Below the pieces are notes generated by a model. The model was not told the DNA's origin. It ran no database searches and saw only the letters and a list, made by a program, of their open reading frames with translations. This document shows positions 52,266 to 61,843 of a stretch of DNA of 64,000 nt, one piece after another; the first letter of the stretch is position 1, and each line of letters opens with the position of its first letter. The DNA is from Halorientalis sp. LT38 (GTDB lineage Archaea > Halobacteriota > Halobacteria > Halobacteriales > Haloarculaceae), in NCBI RefSeq assembly GCF_037031225.1, contig NZ_JAYEZN010000001.1, positions 3,286,001 through 3,350,000 of the forward strand. Direction: 5' to 3'. The position numbers were made by a program, and so were the translations under genes.

Positions 52266-53494
52266 GGCTCACCCCCCTGGAAGTCGTCGAGCGTCGTGTG
52301 GACGCCCGGGCGACCGTCGCTGACCAGCGACCCGTCGATTTCGAGCCCCAGGACGCGGCTCGCGGCGTGGCCGACGCGTTCTGCGACGTCGTCGGGGGCG
52401 TACACTCCGAGCCGCCACTGATCGCGCTGGACGGCCCGGAGCGCGCTCACGAGTGTCGACTGGTCTCCGAGGGGTCTAATCTCTCCGTTGACGACGACCC
52501 GGCTCGTCGACTCCGTTATCTCCGGTCGCCCGGGCACGTCGAGGATCACGTCCGTGGGATCGACCTCCGCCTCGTCGGCGATGGCCTGCTCGTCCGCGAT
52601 TATGCCGTCGTGGCTCCGCTCCAGCAGGTCCGGCGGCACGTCGCCCATCTCGGCCCAGACGGCCCGCTTGAACAGGTCGCGCTCGGAGAGCCGGCGCGCC
52701 GTCTCGGCGGTCGCGTCGCACTGGCGCAGTCCGACGAGCAGGTCGTGGTCGTCCATCCGGCGCAACTCCTCGGCGGTGGTGTCGGTCTGGGCGAGCAGGC
52801 GCTCGGCCCCGCGCCGGAGCATGGACTTCGCGATCCGTGCGGTGTGGTGGCTGTAGACCGTCGGCGTCATCAGCGCGCGGGCGACGAGCAGGCTCTCGGC
52901 GGTCTGGACGTTGTTCTCCGCGAGGACGAGTTCGCCGTCGACGAAGGACAGTTCCCGGACGAGCCGCTCGTGATCGATCGTGCCGTAGGGGACGCCGGTG
53001 TGGTGAGCGTCGCGGACGAGGTAATCCATCCGGTCGACGTCGAGTTCGCCGGAGACGAGTTGCCCCAGTTTGCCGTCGCCGGCCACCAGATCGGCGACGG
53101 CGTCGGGGTTGAGGCCGTGGTCGGAGAGCACGCGGGCGACCCGTCCGGACTCGAGGATCTCGTGGACGTCGTCGTGCCACTTGCCGGTGTGGCGGTGGAC
53201 GACCGACTCGACGTTGTGACTGAAGGGGGCGTGACCGACGTCGTGGAGGAGCGCCGCCGCGCGGACCCGCTCGGCCTGCTGGCCCTCGACGGCCAGGTGC
53301 GAGAGCGCCTCGTCGGCGAGGTGGTAGACGCCGAGGCTGTGCTCGAAGCGGGTGTGGTTCGCGGAGGGATAGACCAGCGTGACGGTCCCGAGCTGACGGA
53401 CGTGCCGGAGCCGCTGGATCGGCGGCGTGTCCAGCAGATCCTTCGCCACCCCCCGAACCTCGATGTGGTCGTGGACGCTGTCCTTGATATCCAT
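52262..53494 (-). CDS. HD-domain phosphohydrolase (dGTPase-like)
   Basis: 410 residues. The HD motif residues are His52 (TRFEHSLGVYHLA) and His84-Asp85 (LLHDVGHAPFSHN), with the later Asp in DRMDYLVRDAHHTG. The opening DSVHDHIEVRGVAKDLLDTPPIQRLRH is characteristic of YdhJ/SAMHD1-like dNTP triphosphohydrolase relatives. It probably hydrolyses nucleotide phosphates, perhaps dNTPs. The start at 53494 is leaderless-like. It is cotranscribed with the amidohydrolase gene. Confidence 0.88.
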   Translation of the reverse strand: MDIKDSVHDHIEVRGVAKDLLDTPPIQRLRHVRQLGTVTLVYPSANHTRFEHSLGVYHLADEALSHLAVEGQQAERVRAAALLHDVGHAPFSHNVESVVHRHTGKWHDDVHEILESGRVARVLSDHGLNPDAVADLVAGDGKLGQLVSGELDVDRMDYLVRDAHHTGVPYGTIDHERLVRELSFVDGELVLAENNVQTAESLLVARALMTPTVYSHHTARIAKSMLRRGAERLLAQTDTTAEELRRMDDHDLLVGLRQCDATAETARRLSERDLFKRAVWAEMGDVPPDLLERSHDGIIADEQAIADEAEVDPTDVILDVPGRPEITESTSRVVVNGEIRPLGDQSTLVSALRAVQRDQWRLGVYAPDDVAERVGHAASRVLGLEIDGSLVSDGRPGVHTTLDDFQGGEP

Positions 53495-53589
53495 CTACTC
53501 GCGATTCGGACCGCGGGGGCTTTACTTCCTGCGCCAGCCGCTCGGTTCGAGACGCGTGATTCAAGACGGGGGCCGACGTGGACCCGGCC

Positions 53590-54348
53590 GTGAACCGCAC
53601 TACAGTCGCCCTGCTCGCCGTCGTCGCCGCGGTCGCCCTCGCCGGCTGCGGCGGCCTCGTCGGCGATTCGGGACCGCAGACCGACCAGTCACCTGCCAAC
53701 GCGACCGACGGGACGCCCGAAACCCCCCAGACGGTCGAGACGGACGGGCCCTACGACCTCCCGCTGAACGGGACCGAGGTCTTAGAGCGCCACCGCGCGG
53801 CGCTGATCGACGCGGGGACCTTCCAGTTCAGGCGGACCTCGACCACGCGGACGGTCGAACCGTCGCGCATCGTCCAGTACCGAAACGTGACGGCGACCGT
53901 CGACGAGGGCAACGGGACCTACCGCGCCACGCACAACGTGACGGGTTCGCCGCTCACCGAGATTTACGCGGGCTCCGCCGGGACGGCGTACCTGCGCCAG
54001 CGAATCGAGAACCAGACCGCCTACGACCGCCAGAACAGGACCGGGAACGGCTCCGAGTCCTACCTCACGCCCCGGATCCGCCAGCACATCGACGGCTTCG
54101 AGTACAGTTACGAGGGGACCGAGAGCGTCGACAACGAGACCGTCCACGTCTACGCCGCTGCGGAGAGGGCCGAACTGAGCGTGACCGAGGACGGGCGGAT
54201 CCGCTCGTTCCGCTACGACACCACCGGAACGAACTCGGAGGGAATCGAGTTCCGGTACATCGTCGACGTCGAGTATCGGAACGTCGGTGACACGACCGTC
54301 AGGAGCCCGATCTGGCTCGGGCAGGCCAACGCGGTCACGTCCGACTAG
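53590..54348 (+). CDS. Predicted lipoprotein, 252 aa
   Basis: GTG 53590 gives MNRTTVALLAVVAAVALAGC, a Sec-type signal with lipobox LAGC, so the mature protein is anchored at Cys20. A GTG four codons earlier is possible. The exported part begins with a Thr/Asp/Pro-rich linker and then forms a beta-rich domain with many N-x-T/S sequons. I do not recognise the family. It is upstream of cofD by 66 nt, and a TATA-like box sits between them, so it is probably independent of cofD. Confidence 0.75.
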   Translation: MNRTTVALLAVVAAVALAGCGGLVGDSGPQTDQSPANATDGTPETPQTVETDGPYDLPLNGTEVLERHRAALIDAGTFQFRRTSTTRTVEPSRIVQYRNVTATVDEGNGTYRATHNVTGSPLTEIYAGSAGTAYLRQRIENQTAYDRQNRTGNGSESYLTPRIRQHIDGFEYSYEGTESVDNETVHVYAAAERAELSVTEDGRIRSFRYDTTGTNSEGIEFRYIVDVEYRNVGDTTVRSPIWLGQANAVTSD

Positions 54349-54383
54349 CTCGGAGTTCTCGACCCTATTGCCCCTGGCGAAAG

Positions 54384-54391
54384 GATTTACC
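54384..54391 (+). promoter_or_regulatory. TATA-like box for the cofD operon
   Basis: GATTTACC is centred about 27 nt before the cofD ATG at 54415. Confidence 0.45.
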
Positions 54392-54414
54392 GCGCCGGTT
54401 CCCGACGACCGGGT

Positions 54415-55401
54415 ATGGTCACGTTTCTCTCCGGGGGGACGGGCACGCCGAAACTCCTCCGGGGCGCCGACGGCGTCTTCCCGCCCGCCGAGACGACCGT
54501 CGTCTGTAACACAGGCGACGACGTGGAACTGGCGGGCCACCTCGTCTGCCCGGACGTCGACACCGTCCTTTTCCTCGGCGGCGACGAACTCGATCTCGAT
54601 ACCTGGTGGGGAATCGCCGACGACTCGACGGTCACCGACGACGAACTCCACGCGCTAGCCGACGCCGCCGGCCTCGACGGTGGGCCGCGATATCTCCCCG
54701 ACGAGCAGCAGACTACTGGGCGCCGGATCGCCCGCTGGCGGCGCTTCTCCGGCGTCGCGGAGTTCATGCTGATCGGCGACCGCGACCGCGCCGTTCACCT
54801 CACCCGCACCGGACTGCTGGACGAGGGCGAATCGCTCACCGCGGTCACGCGGACCCTCGCCGACGCCTTCGACGTGTCGTGGGAGATTCTGCCGATGAGC
54901 GACGACCCCGTCGCCAGCATCGTCCACACCCCCGAGGGGCCGATGCACTTCCAGGAGTTCTGGGTGGGCCACGAGGGCGAACCGACCGTCGAGGACGTGG
55001 AGTTTCGGGGAGAACCCGACGCGACCGACCCGGTGCTGACGGCGCTCTCCGAACCGGTCGTCGTCGGGCCGTCGAACCCCGTCACGAGCATCGGCCCGAT
55101 GCTCGCCGTGGAGGGAATCGAGGACGCGCTCCGCGAGACGCCGGTCGTCGCCGTCTCGCCGTTCGTCGAGGACGAGGTGTTCTCCGGGCCGGCGGCGAAA
55201 CTGATGGAGGCCGTGGGCTACGACCCCTCGACGGCGGGCGTTGCCGACGCCTACGACTTCGCCGACGCGTTCGTCCTGGATACCGAGGACGGGACCGACC
55301 TCGACCGCCCGGTCGTGCGGACCGACACCGAACTCGGAACCGAGTCCGACGCCCGACGGGTGGCCGAGGCGGTCGACGACGCCATGGAGGCGGTATCGTG
55401 A
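54415..55401 (+). CDS. cofD: 2-phospho-L-lactate transferase CofD (F420 biosynthesis)
   Basis: 328 residues. Family motifs: [15 protein letters not shown] at the start (nucleotide-binding loop), [49 protein letters not shown] and VAVSPFV. It joins a lactyl- or enolpyruvyl-diphosphonucleoside to the deazaflavin Fo to make F420-0. The upstream reductase of riboflavin/Fo precursor synthesis lies at the other end of the window. It overlaps the next gene by GTGA, beginning a multi-gene operon. Confidence 0.95.
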   Translation: MVTFLSGGTGTPKLLRGADGVFPPAETTVVCNTGDDVELAGHLVCPDVDTVLFLGGDELDLDTWWGIADDSTVTDDELHALADAAGLDGGPRYLPDEQQTTGRRIARWRRFSGVAEFMLIGDRDRAVHLTRTGLLDEGESLTAVTRTLADAFDVSWEILPMSDDPVASIVHTPEGPMHFQEFWVGHEGEPTVEDVEFRGEPDATDPVLTALSEPVVVGPSNPVTSIGPMLAVEGIEDALRETPVVAVSPFVEDEVFSGPAAKLMEAVGYDPSTAGVADAYDFADAFVLDTEDGTDLDRPVVRTDTELGTESDARRVAEAVDDAMEAVS

Positions 55402-56174
55402 GCCCCGAAGCGCCCCCCGATCCGCTCGACTTCCGCCCACGAGTCGCCCTCGCGAGTCTCAGCGGCGAGGCCGACGCCGACTGGGCCCGGGCCGGGAGCG
55501 AGTACGCCGGCGCGGCCTTCCTCGGCGGCATCGCCCTGGACGAGCCGACCCGCGAGGCCGCCCGCGAGTTGGTCGATCGCGACCGGACCGAGTTCCTGCC
55601 GGCCGATCCAGTCGGGTTCGTCGACGAGCAACTGGCCGCGCTGGCCGATTCCCCCGTACAGGCGGGATTCAACGTCCGGACGACCGAACTCGAACCGCTC
55701 CACGAGGTCGGAGCGGTCTGTCGCGACCGCGGCGCGATCCTTGAGATCAACGCCCACTGCCGGCAGGACGAGATGTGTGCCGCTGGCGCGGGCGAAGTCC
55801 TGCTCCGGGACGCCGACCGCCTCTCAGAGCTGGTCGCCGCCGCCGCCGAGACCGGGGCGACGGTGAGCGTCAAGGTCCGCGCCGAAGTGCCCGGCGTCGA
55901 TCTCCCGGCCGTTGCCCGACGGATCGAGAGCGCGGGTGGGGACGCGATCCACGTCGACGCGATGGACTCAGAACCCGTGGTCGGCGACGTTGCCGCCGCG
56001 GCGGACCTGTTCGTGATCGCCAACAACGAGGTACGGGACGAACGGAGCGTCCGGGAGTACCTCGAGTACGGCGCCGACGCGGTCAGCGTCGGCCGGCCGA
56101 GCGACGAACCGGCCGTCCTCGACCGCGTCCGGGACGCCACCGAGGCGTGGTTCGCCGGGGAGGTGGAGCCGTGA
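55398..56174 (+). CDS. tRNA-dihydrouridine synthase-like flavoprotein (MJ0144 type)
   Basis: 258 residues, GTG start overlapping cofD. The TIM-barrel Dus-like elements [41 protein letters not shown] and [11 protein letters not shown] are present. Compared with true Dus it is short and lacks the tRNA-binding extension, so its substrate may not be tRNA. This group in methanogens and haloarchaea has no firm role, but its constant association with F420 genes suggests a flavin- or deazaflavin-linked reaction. Confidence 0.8.
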   Translation: MSPEAPPDPLDFRPRVALASLSGEADADWARAGSEYAGAAFLGGIALDEPTREAARELVDRDRTEFLPADPVGFVDEQLAALADSPVQAGFNVRTTELEPLHEVGAVCRDRGAILEINAHCRQDEMCAAGAGEVLLRDADRLSELVAAAAETGATVSVKVRAEVPGVDLPAVARRIESAGGDAIHVDAMDSEPVVGDVAAAADLFVIANNEVRDERSVREYLEYGADAVSVGRPSDEPAVLDRVRDATEAWFAGEVEP

Positions 56175-57055
56175 GCGACGGTCAGAGTGCGGAGACCGAC
56201 GGCTCCGGCGTCGAACCGGCCCCGGAACGAACCGTCGTCCAGAACGCCCAACTCGCCCTCTTGCTCGAGGTGACGGGGACGCCGAAACCCGGCAACGTGG
56301 ACCGGGCCCACGACTACGACGACCTGCGGTTCGAGCACTTCATGGCGGGCGCCGTTGGGGCCCAGCGGGGCCTGGAAATGGCCGCCGACGGCGAGCGCCT
56401 CGGCCGGGCGTTCGAGCGCGCGGTCGCAGGGATGAGCCGACAGCGGGCCGGGAACACGCAGTTCGGGGCGCTGCTCCTCTTGACCCCCCTGGTCCGTGCG
56501 GCCGCCGACGGCGACCTCTCGGGAACGCGGGCCGGGGAGTTGGCTGCCGAGACGACCGTCGCCGACGCGGCCGACTTCTACCGGGCCTTCGAGCACGTCG
56601 ACGTGGCCGTCGACGACCCGCCCGAGGGGATGGACGCCCTCGACGTGCGGCGCGGGGCGGCCGCGGTGCCGACCCTCGAAGAGCGCGGGCTGACGCTGTA
56701 CGACGTGATGGACCGCTCGACCGAGGTCGACGGCATCGCCCGCGAGTGGACCGGCGAGTTCGAGCGGACCGTCGACGCCGCCGAGCGGCTTCTGGAACTC
56801 GACGGGCCGGTGCCAAACCGGGCGGCCACGGTCTTCCTGGAACTGCTCGCAGAGGAACCGGATACCTTCGTCGCGACCCAGCACGACGCCGACGTCGCCG
56901 CGGAGGCGACCCGCCGGGCGGCCGCGGCACTGGAAGACGGCGACCCGTGGGCGCTGGCCAACGAGTTCGTCGCCGAGGAGATCAACCCCGGGACGACGGC
57001 CGATCTCACCGCCGGGGCGCTGTTCGTCGCGCTCGAACGGGGGCTCGACGTGTGA
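56171..57055 (+). CDS. Triphosphoribosyl-dephospho-CoA synthase family (CitG-like)
   Basis: 294 residues, GTG start overlapping the Dus-like gene by 4 nt. It carries the CitG/MdcB features EVTGTPKPGNVDRAHDYDDL, GNTQFGALLLLTPL and EEINPGTTADLTAGALFV. Citrate lyase genes are not in view, so in this archaeal group the enzyme probably transfers a phosphoribosyl group in another pathway. The fixed neighbours CofD, DUF447 and Dus-like suggest cofactor metabolism; the reaction is unknown. Confidence 0.85.
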   Translation: MSDGQSAETDGSGVEPAPERTVVQNAQLALLLEVTGTPKPGNVDRAHDYDDLRFEHFMAGAVGAQRGLEMAADGERLGRAFERAVAGMSRQRAGNTQFGALLLLTPLVRAAADGDLSGTRAGELAAETTVADAADFYRAFEHVDVAVDDPPEGMDALDVRRGAAAVPTLEERGLTLYDVMDRSTEVDGIAREWTGEFERTVDAAERLLELDGPVPNRAATVFLELLAEEPDTFVATQHDADVAAEATRRAAAALEDGDPWALANEFVAEEINPGTTADLTAGALFVALERGLDV

Positions 57056-57085
57056 GCAGTCGCGACCGTCGCGGGGTGACGGGCG

Positions 57086-57514
57086 ATGCCTGACGCCGGT
57101 CGGCTCCCGCTTTCCGCCGAATCCGGACCGCTCGCGATCGGTGCGGGCGTGACCGTCGCGATCCTTGGATACGCCGCGGTCGCCCTGGCCACCGGACTCG
57201 ACAGGTCGGCGTCGCTATCGACCGTCCTCCGGCCGGGCGCGCTGGGGCTCTATCCCGGGGCCGTCGTCGCGGGCTGGATCGACGGCGGGTCCCTCCGTCG
57301 CTGTGCCGACACGGGCTTTCGCGCCGTGTTCGTCGGGACGACCATCGCGCAGGGCGCGCTCTTCCTGCGCGTCGACGCGCCGGCCACGTTCCTCCTGCTC
57401 GGCCTGATGGGCATCGCCGTGGCCTACGCGCTGCCCGCGACGCTGTTCGGGGCGGCCGGCGGGGCGCTTCGCCACCGATTCGACCGGGATCCGGAGGTGG
57501 GTCTCGATGGCTGA
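57086..57514 (+). CDS. Membrane protein, four TM helices, 142 aa
   Basis: Hydrophobic helices at about 15-35, 45-63, 78-96 and 100-120 are separated by short loops, and an Arg/Asp-rich tail follows. No family is recognised. It sits inside the cofD - CitG - DUF447 operon with its 3' end overlapping DUF447 by 8 nt, so it is likely coexpressed. Confidence 0.75.
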   Translation: MPDAGRLPLSAESGPLAIGAGVTVAILGYAAVALATGLDRSASLSTVLRPGALGLYPGAVVAGWIDGGSLRRCADTGFRAVFVGTTIAQGALFLRVDAPATFLLLGLMGIAVAYALPATLFGAAGGALRHRFDRDPEVGLDG

Positions 57515-58088
57515 GGCGTGGCCGGTCCCTCTGGAAGGGATCACCGAGACCGTCGTGACGACGCTTGGCCCGAACGACCGCTGGAACGTCGCCGCGCTGG
57601 GACTCCACGCGCCCGACGGCGACGGTCTTGCGACTGCCCGGACGTGGGGCCGCACTCGGACCTGGCGAAACTTCGGCGAACGCGGGGAGGGGTACGTCCA
57701 GTTCACGACCGATCCGCTGGACTTCGCCGAGGCCGCCCTCACGGTCCGGGAAGAGGCGGAGCCGGTCCTGTCGAGTGCCGACGCCTGGGCGCGCGCGACG
57801 GTCGAACGGATCGAAGACGGCGAGGACGGGGGGACCCAGTGGGTCGAGTGGGCCCTGGAACCGGTCGAGACGGGAATCGAGCGCGAGACCGTGCCGACGC
57901 TCGATCGGGCCACCGGCGCCGTCGTCGAGGCGACGGTCGCGGCGTCGCGGCTGGGCGTTTCTGGCTACGATCGGGCGGACCTGGAGCGGCGACTGGAGTA
58001 CTTCGCCGACGTGGTCGACCGATGCGGAGGCGAGTGCGACCGGGCGGCGATGGCCGTCGTGCGCGAGCACTCCTCGTGGGATGGGTGA
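57507..58088 (+). CDS. DUF447-family protein (predicted flavin-binding split barrel)
   Basis: 193 residues. It begins with the family pattern [21 protein letters not shown] and has [28 protein letters not shown] and a C-terminal [12 protein letters not shown]. The DUF447 fold is a flavoreductase-like split barrel. The reaction is unknown. Its place beside the CitG-like gene is a recurrent haloarchaeal arrangement. Confidence 0.88.
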   Translation: MAEAWPVPLEGITETVVTTLGPNDRWNVAALGLHAPDGDGLATARTWGRTRTWRNFGERGEGYVQFTTDPLDFAEAALTVREEAEPVLSSADAWARATVERIEDGEDGGTQWVEWALEPVETGIERETVPTLDRATGAVVEATVAASRLGVSGYDRADLERRLEYFADVVDRCGGECDRAAMAVVREHSSWDG

Positions 58089-58130
58089 TGGCCTCGGTTG
58101 GGGGTCCGCAGCCGGGTCGGCTTTCGAACC

Positions 58131-58139
58131 CTTTTTCAG
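58131..58139 (+). promoter_or_regulatory. TATA-like T-run for rps17e
   Basis: CTTTTTCAG is about 31 nt upstream of the rps17e ATG at 58165. It offers an individual promoter for the ribosomal protein gene within the cluster. Confidence 0.4.
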
Positions 58140-58164
58140 AGTTCGGCCAGCACGTACGCACAAC

Positions 58165-58356
58165 ATGGCGATCAAACCGGCCTACGTCAAGAAGACGGGG
58201 ACGATCCTGATGGAGCGCTACCCCGAGGCCTTCGGCCACGACTTCGAGCACAACAAGGAACTGGTCACGGAACTCACCAACATCGAGTCCAAGGGCGTCC
58301 GCAACCGGATCGCGGGCTACATCACCCGGAAAGAGGGCGCGAAGGTCCCCGCCTGA
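58165..58356 (+). CDS. rps17e: 30S ribosomal protein S17e
   Basis: 63 residues, full length for archaeal S17e: [20 protein letters not shown] at the start, then [30 protein letters not shown]. It is a small-subunit protein shared by archaea and eukaryotes only, which supports the taxonomic call. It is followed by asd, a conserved neighbour in haloarchaea. Confidence 0.97.
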   Translation: MAIKPAYVKKTGTILMERYPEAFGHDFEHNKELVTELTNIESKGVRNRIAGYITRKEGAKVPA

Positions 58357-58489
58357 GCGGCGAATTCTCGGCCGCGTTCTCTCTCGACCAGTGACGCCGC
58401 GGGCTCGCGCATCTGCTTCGAATTCTCGACCCGCCTCCGGCGACTATCCAAACCGTTTTGAGGTGGCCCGGCCGTAGCTGTGGGTACCA

Positions 58490-59527
58490 ATGACAGTACG
58501 CGTAGGCGTTCTCGGTGCGACCGGTGCCGTCGGACAGCGACTCATCCAGCAGCTCGACCCCCACCCGGAGTTCGAGCTGGCCGCCCTGACGGCCTCTGCG
58601 GACAGCGCGGGCAAGTCCTACCGCGAGGCCGCGAAGTGGCGCGTCGACAGCCCGATCCCCGAGGACGTCGCCGACACGACCGTCGTCGAGACCGACCCCG
58701 ACGCGGTCCGGGACGACGTCGACCTCCTGTTCTCCTCGCTGCCCTCCAGCGTCGGCGAGGCCGTCGAGCCGGCCTTCCTCGAGGAGGGGTACGTCGTCTC
58801 GTCGAACTCCTCGAACTTCCGGACGGACCCCGACGTGCCGCTGACGATCCCGGAGGTCAACGCCGACCACCTCGGCCTGATCGAGGTCCAGCGCGACGAG
58901 CGCGGCTGGGACGGCGCCCTCGTCAAGAACCCCAACTGCTCGACGATCACGATGGTCCCGCCGCTGGCCGCGCTGAACGACGCCTTCGACCTGACCGACG
59001 TGCGCGTCTCGACGCTGCAGGCCGTCTCCGGCGCGGGCTACTCCGGCGTGACCTCGATGGAGATCATCGACAACGCGATCCCGCACATCGGTGGCGAGGA
59101 GGAGAAGATGGAGACCGAGAGCCGGAAACTGCTCGGCGAGTTCGACGGCGCGGAAGTCCAGTGGGACGACGCCGAGGTCGCCGCCTCCTGTAACCGCATT
59201 CCCACCCTCGACGGCCACCTGGAGAACGTCTGGGCCGACACCGCCGCGGACGTGACCGTCGAAGCCGCTGCCGAGGCCCTGCGCGAGTACCCCAGCATCG
59301 ACCTGCCATCCTCGCCCGACCAGCTCATCAAGGTGTTCGAGGAACCCGACCGCCCGCAGCCCCGCCTCGACCGCAATCAGGCCGACGGCATGGGCATCGC
59401 GGTCGGCGGTCTGCAGGAGACCGCCGACGGTCTGCAGTTCAACTGCCTCGCCCACAACACGATCCGCGGCGCGGCCGGCGCCTCCGTGCTGAACGGCGAA
59501 CTGCTGCTGGAAGAAGGCTACATCTAG
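58490..59527 (+). CDS. asd: Aspartate-semialdehyde dehydrogenase
   Basis: 345 residues. The NADP-binding GATGAVGQ (9-16), active-site Cys150 in VKNPNCSTITM, SGAGYSGVTS and the catalytic-type His in the DGHLENVWADT region are present. It reduces aspartyl phosphate to aspartate semialdehyde for Lys, Met, Thr and Ile synthesis. It belongs to the archaeal/fungal-type ASADH group. Confidence 0.95.
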   Translation: MTVRVGVLGATGAVGQRLIQQLDPHPEFELAALTASADSAGKSYREAAKWRVDSPIPEDVADTTVVETDPDAVRDDVDLLFSSLPSSVGEAVEPAFLEEGYVVSSNSSNFRTDPDVPLTIPEVNADHLGLIEVQRDERGWDGALVKNPNCSTITMVPPLAALNDAFDLTDVRVSTLQAVSGAGYSGVTSMEIIDNAIPHIGGEEEKMETESRKLLGEFDGAEVQWDDAEVAASCNRIPTLDGHLENVWADTAADVTVEAAAEALREYPSIDLPSSPDQLIKVFEEPDRPQPRLDRNQADGMGIAVGGLQETADGLQFNCLAHNTIRGAAGASVLNGELLLEEGYI

Positions 59528-59552
59528 CGTCGGTTCGGGTCCCGACCGTCCG

Positions 59553-60263
59553 TCAGGACCGGCCAACGGGCCGCACGGACTCGCGGGCGACGCCGTCGTC
59601 GTACTCCGCGGGGACGATCTCCTGGACGAACCGGCTCTCGATCGTCTGGAGGTGTTCGGCGACCGTGCCGGCCGAGCAGTCCAGGTCGGCGGCGATCTCC
59701 TCGCAGGTCACCTCGCGCGGAATCTCGTAGTAGCCCTTCTCGACGGCCTTGCGGATCACCTCGCGCTTGCGCTCGGTGAGCCCCGAGAACAGGGTTCGGC
59801 TGTCCGGATCGTAGCTCCCGATGCGGAGGAGGTCCACGGAGATGCCGTCGGGCACGTCGTCGAGCATCCCTCTGAGGGAACTGTCCTCGGCGATGAGCGT
59901 TACCTTCAGACTCGAGTGGGCCGGATCGACGTACTCGAGGGGGTACTCCGGGAGCACGGCGAAGTCCTCGAGCATCTCCAGCAGGCCCGTCACCAGGTCG
60001 CTGGGATGGTAGTGACAGCGCAACAGCGTGCCGTCGTCGGCGTCGCTGAGCTGGTAGTCGATGAGGTCTTCGTCGGTCTCGGCGACCGCCTCGAGGATCC
60101 CCTCCGTCGGCCCGTTCAACTCGTGAAGCAGTACCACCGTCCCGTCGGACAGCAGCGTCACGTTCCGTATCGCGACCGTCGTCACCCCGCGTTCGCGAAA
60201 CGCGACCTCGATCGGATGAAACCACCCCTGGTTCGGCGTCAGCACGAACGTCCCGTACCTCAT
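59553..60263 (-). CDS. HTH-10 (bacterio-opsin activator-like) transcription regulator
   Basis: 236 residues. The N-terminal part (1-155) is a small sensor-like domain with no cofactor motif. The C-terminal 75 residues (LTERKREVIRKAVEKGYYEIP to DCSAGTVAEHLQTIESRFV) form the HTH-10 DNA-binding domain typical of haloarchaeal Bat-like regulators. The ligand is unknown. The gene ends 25 nt from the asd stop (convergent) and its 5' side faces the 417-nt gap at 60264-60680. Confidence 0.9.
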   Translation of the reverse strand: MRYGTFVLTPNQGWFHPIEVAFRERGVTTVAIRNVTLLSDGTVVLLHELNGPTEGILEAVAETDEDLIDYQLSDADDGTLLRCHYHPSDLVTGLLEMLEDFAVLPEYPLEYVDPAHSSLKVTLIAEDSSLRGMLDDVPDGISVDLLRIGSYDPDSRTLFSGLTERKREVIRKAVEKGYYEIPREVTCEEIAADLDCSAGTVAEHLQTIESRFVQEIVPAEYDDGVARESVRPVGRS

Positions 60264-60680
60264 GTTCTATCAGGGGAAATCGTGGGTGATAATAGTTCGC
60301 ATTCGTGAACGAAGACGTTACGGTCGGAGACGCCGGATTCCTCTCGGTCAGTTGACTGGATTCGGTGCCGATCGAACGCGCAGCGCGACCGGTTCGCTTC
60401 CGGCGTCGGCGAGTGTGCCATCGAGTTGTGCTGCCGAGACGATCGGCGCCGCGTCGCCCGCGGTCGGCGAATAATCTCCTGATACCGAAACCGATAGATG
60501 GTGCTTATGGGTCTTGCAGGGCTGGACTGGGCGGCGAGCGGGTGGCACGGACGCGGCCGCAGTGACCGACGCGGTAGCCGGCGCCGACGGATAAGATCCG
60601 ACTGGGATCGCGGTACTGCGGTGCTTCGATCGTAAATGGTCGCGGCGATTTATCGGCGTGGCTGTGGACCCTCTCCACCG
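60264..60680. other. 417-nt intergenic region, no supported gene
   Basis: The region lies between the divergent HTH-10 gene and the secreted-protein gene. It has a few AT-rich points (ATAATAGTTCGC near 60288; AATAATCTCCTGATACC near 60470) that may be promoter or regulator sites. A 66-codon minus frame (60348-60548) has mostly GC-ending codons in its last 30 codons, but its N-terminal part looks like shadow sequence, so I do not call it a gene. A decayed remnant is possible. Confidence 0.4.
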
Positions 60681-61406
60681 ATGTCGAAGTACTATCGATT
60701 GTCGTTGCTAGTGGTACTGGTCGCTCTCACCGTGGCCGTCCAGCCCGGGGTCACCGAATCACTCGGGCCGCAGACGGCGACGGCCGACGTGGACGCCGGC
60801 GGACAGACGACGGAGTCGGCTGGCTCCGTCGACGTCGTCGACGTCACCGCTCCCGACCGCTCGCGGATCGGGACGGACGTCCGCGTCGAGGCGGTCCTCG
60901 AGAACGAGGGACCGGACCGTCTCACCCGCACGGTCCAGTTCATCATGGCGGGGACGCGGTACGAGCGGCGGTCGGTGACGCTCGACCCCGGCGAGCGGCG
61001 GACCGTCACCTTCGAGCAGAACACGATGGGGATCGGGCTCGAGTCCGGGCAGTACTACACGGGCGTGCTGGTCGGTGACCGCGGCGAGATGGCGCCCCTT
61101 TCGCTGACCAGGGGGTACGACATCGACGAGATCGACGCGCCGGACTCGGTCGAGGTCGGCGAGACGTTCACGATCACCGCGGAGGTGAAAAACTACGACG
61201 AGTTCGACGACGAGCAGCGATACGAGTACCGCCTCGACGGCGACGTGCTCGCGGCGAAACAACTGGCGATGGAGGGCACCGAGGAACGAGAGGTGGAGCT
61301 CACGGTCGACACGGACGACGTCGAGCCCGGGACGTACGTCCACGGCCTCACGGCCAACGGAACCGGCTCCCACGGTACGATCACCATCGAACCGGCCGAG
61401 GAGTAG
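60681..61406 (+). CDS. Secreted protein with CARDB-like beta domains
   Basis: 241 residues; MSKYYRLSLLVVLVALTVA is a Sec signal peptide with cleavage likely after residues 20-30. The mature protein contains two beta-sandwich-like repeats: VDVVDVTAPDRSRIGTDVRV... then YDIDEIDAPDSVEVGETFTI..., each with the SVxVGExFTI/VEAxLENEG type of CARDB domain (about 100 residues each). It is extracellular or periplasmic. The function is unknown; CARDB domains often mediate adhesion or binding. Confidence 0.8.
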   Translation: MSKYYRLSLLVVLVALTVAVQPGVTESLGPQTATADVDAGGQTTESAGSVDVVDVTAPDRSRIGTDVRVEAVLENEGPDRLTRTVQFIMAGTRYERRSVTLDPGERRTVTFEQNTMGIGLESGQYYTGVLVGDRGEMAPLSLTRGYDIDEIDAPDSVEVGETFTITAEVKNYDEFDDEQRYEYRLDGDVLAAKQLAMEGTEEREVELTVDTDDVEPGTYVHGLTANGTGSHGTITIEPAEE

Positions 61407-61471
61407 GCCGCCTCGATCGCCGGGGCCGAGCCACCCCACTTAAGCCGCTCTCGTGGGTAGTCTGGGTCGCA

Positions 61472-61840
61472 ATGGACATCCTACACACCTGCATGAACGT
61501 CTCGGACGCCGACGAACTGGCCGACTGGTACGTCGACGAGCTCGACTTCGAGCGCTCCTGGGAGTTCACGAGCGAGGACGGCGAGACGCGCAACGTCTAC
61601 GTCGCCGACGGTCAGGGCGTCGAGATCCAGCTCTCGGACACCGACGGCGAGGACGAGTTCGAGTTCGGCAGCGGCTGGGACCACCTCGCGGTGAAAGTCG
61701 AAGACGTCGACGCGGCCTTCGACGAGATCGACCATCACGGCGTCGTCCAGGAACCGTCCGACCAGCCCGCCGCCGGCGCGCGCACCGCCTTCGTCGAGGA
61801 CCCCGACGGCCACGTCGTCGAACTCATCGAACCGCTCTGA
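61472..61840 (+). CDS. VOC-superfamily (glyoxalase-like) protein
   Basis: 122 residues, one betaalphabetabetabeta pair module. MDILHTCMNVSDADELADWYVDEL is the lactoylglutathione lyase-type start. Putative metal ligands are His5, the Glu in VEIQLS, the His in GWDHLAVKV and the Glu in HVVELIEP. It may be a glyoxalase I-like or a dioxygenase-like enzyme; the substrate is unknown. It is convergent with the 2-hydroxyacid dehydrogenase gene, 3 nt apart. Confidence 0.88.
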   Translation: MDILHTCMNVSDADELADWYVDELDFERSWEFTSEDGETRNVYVADGQGVEIQLSDTDGEDEFEFGSGWDHLAVKVEDVDAAFDEIDHHGVVQEPSDQPAAGARTAFVEDPDGHVVELIEPL

Positions 61841-61843
61841 GTA

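Noticed and set aside
60348-60548. 66-codon minus-strand frame in the 417-nt gap
   Set aside because: It has no good start near the better-looking C-terminal part and no family, and the N-terminal half reads like shadow sequence. It is mentioned only in the intergenic note.
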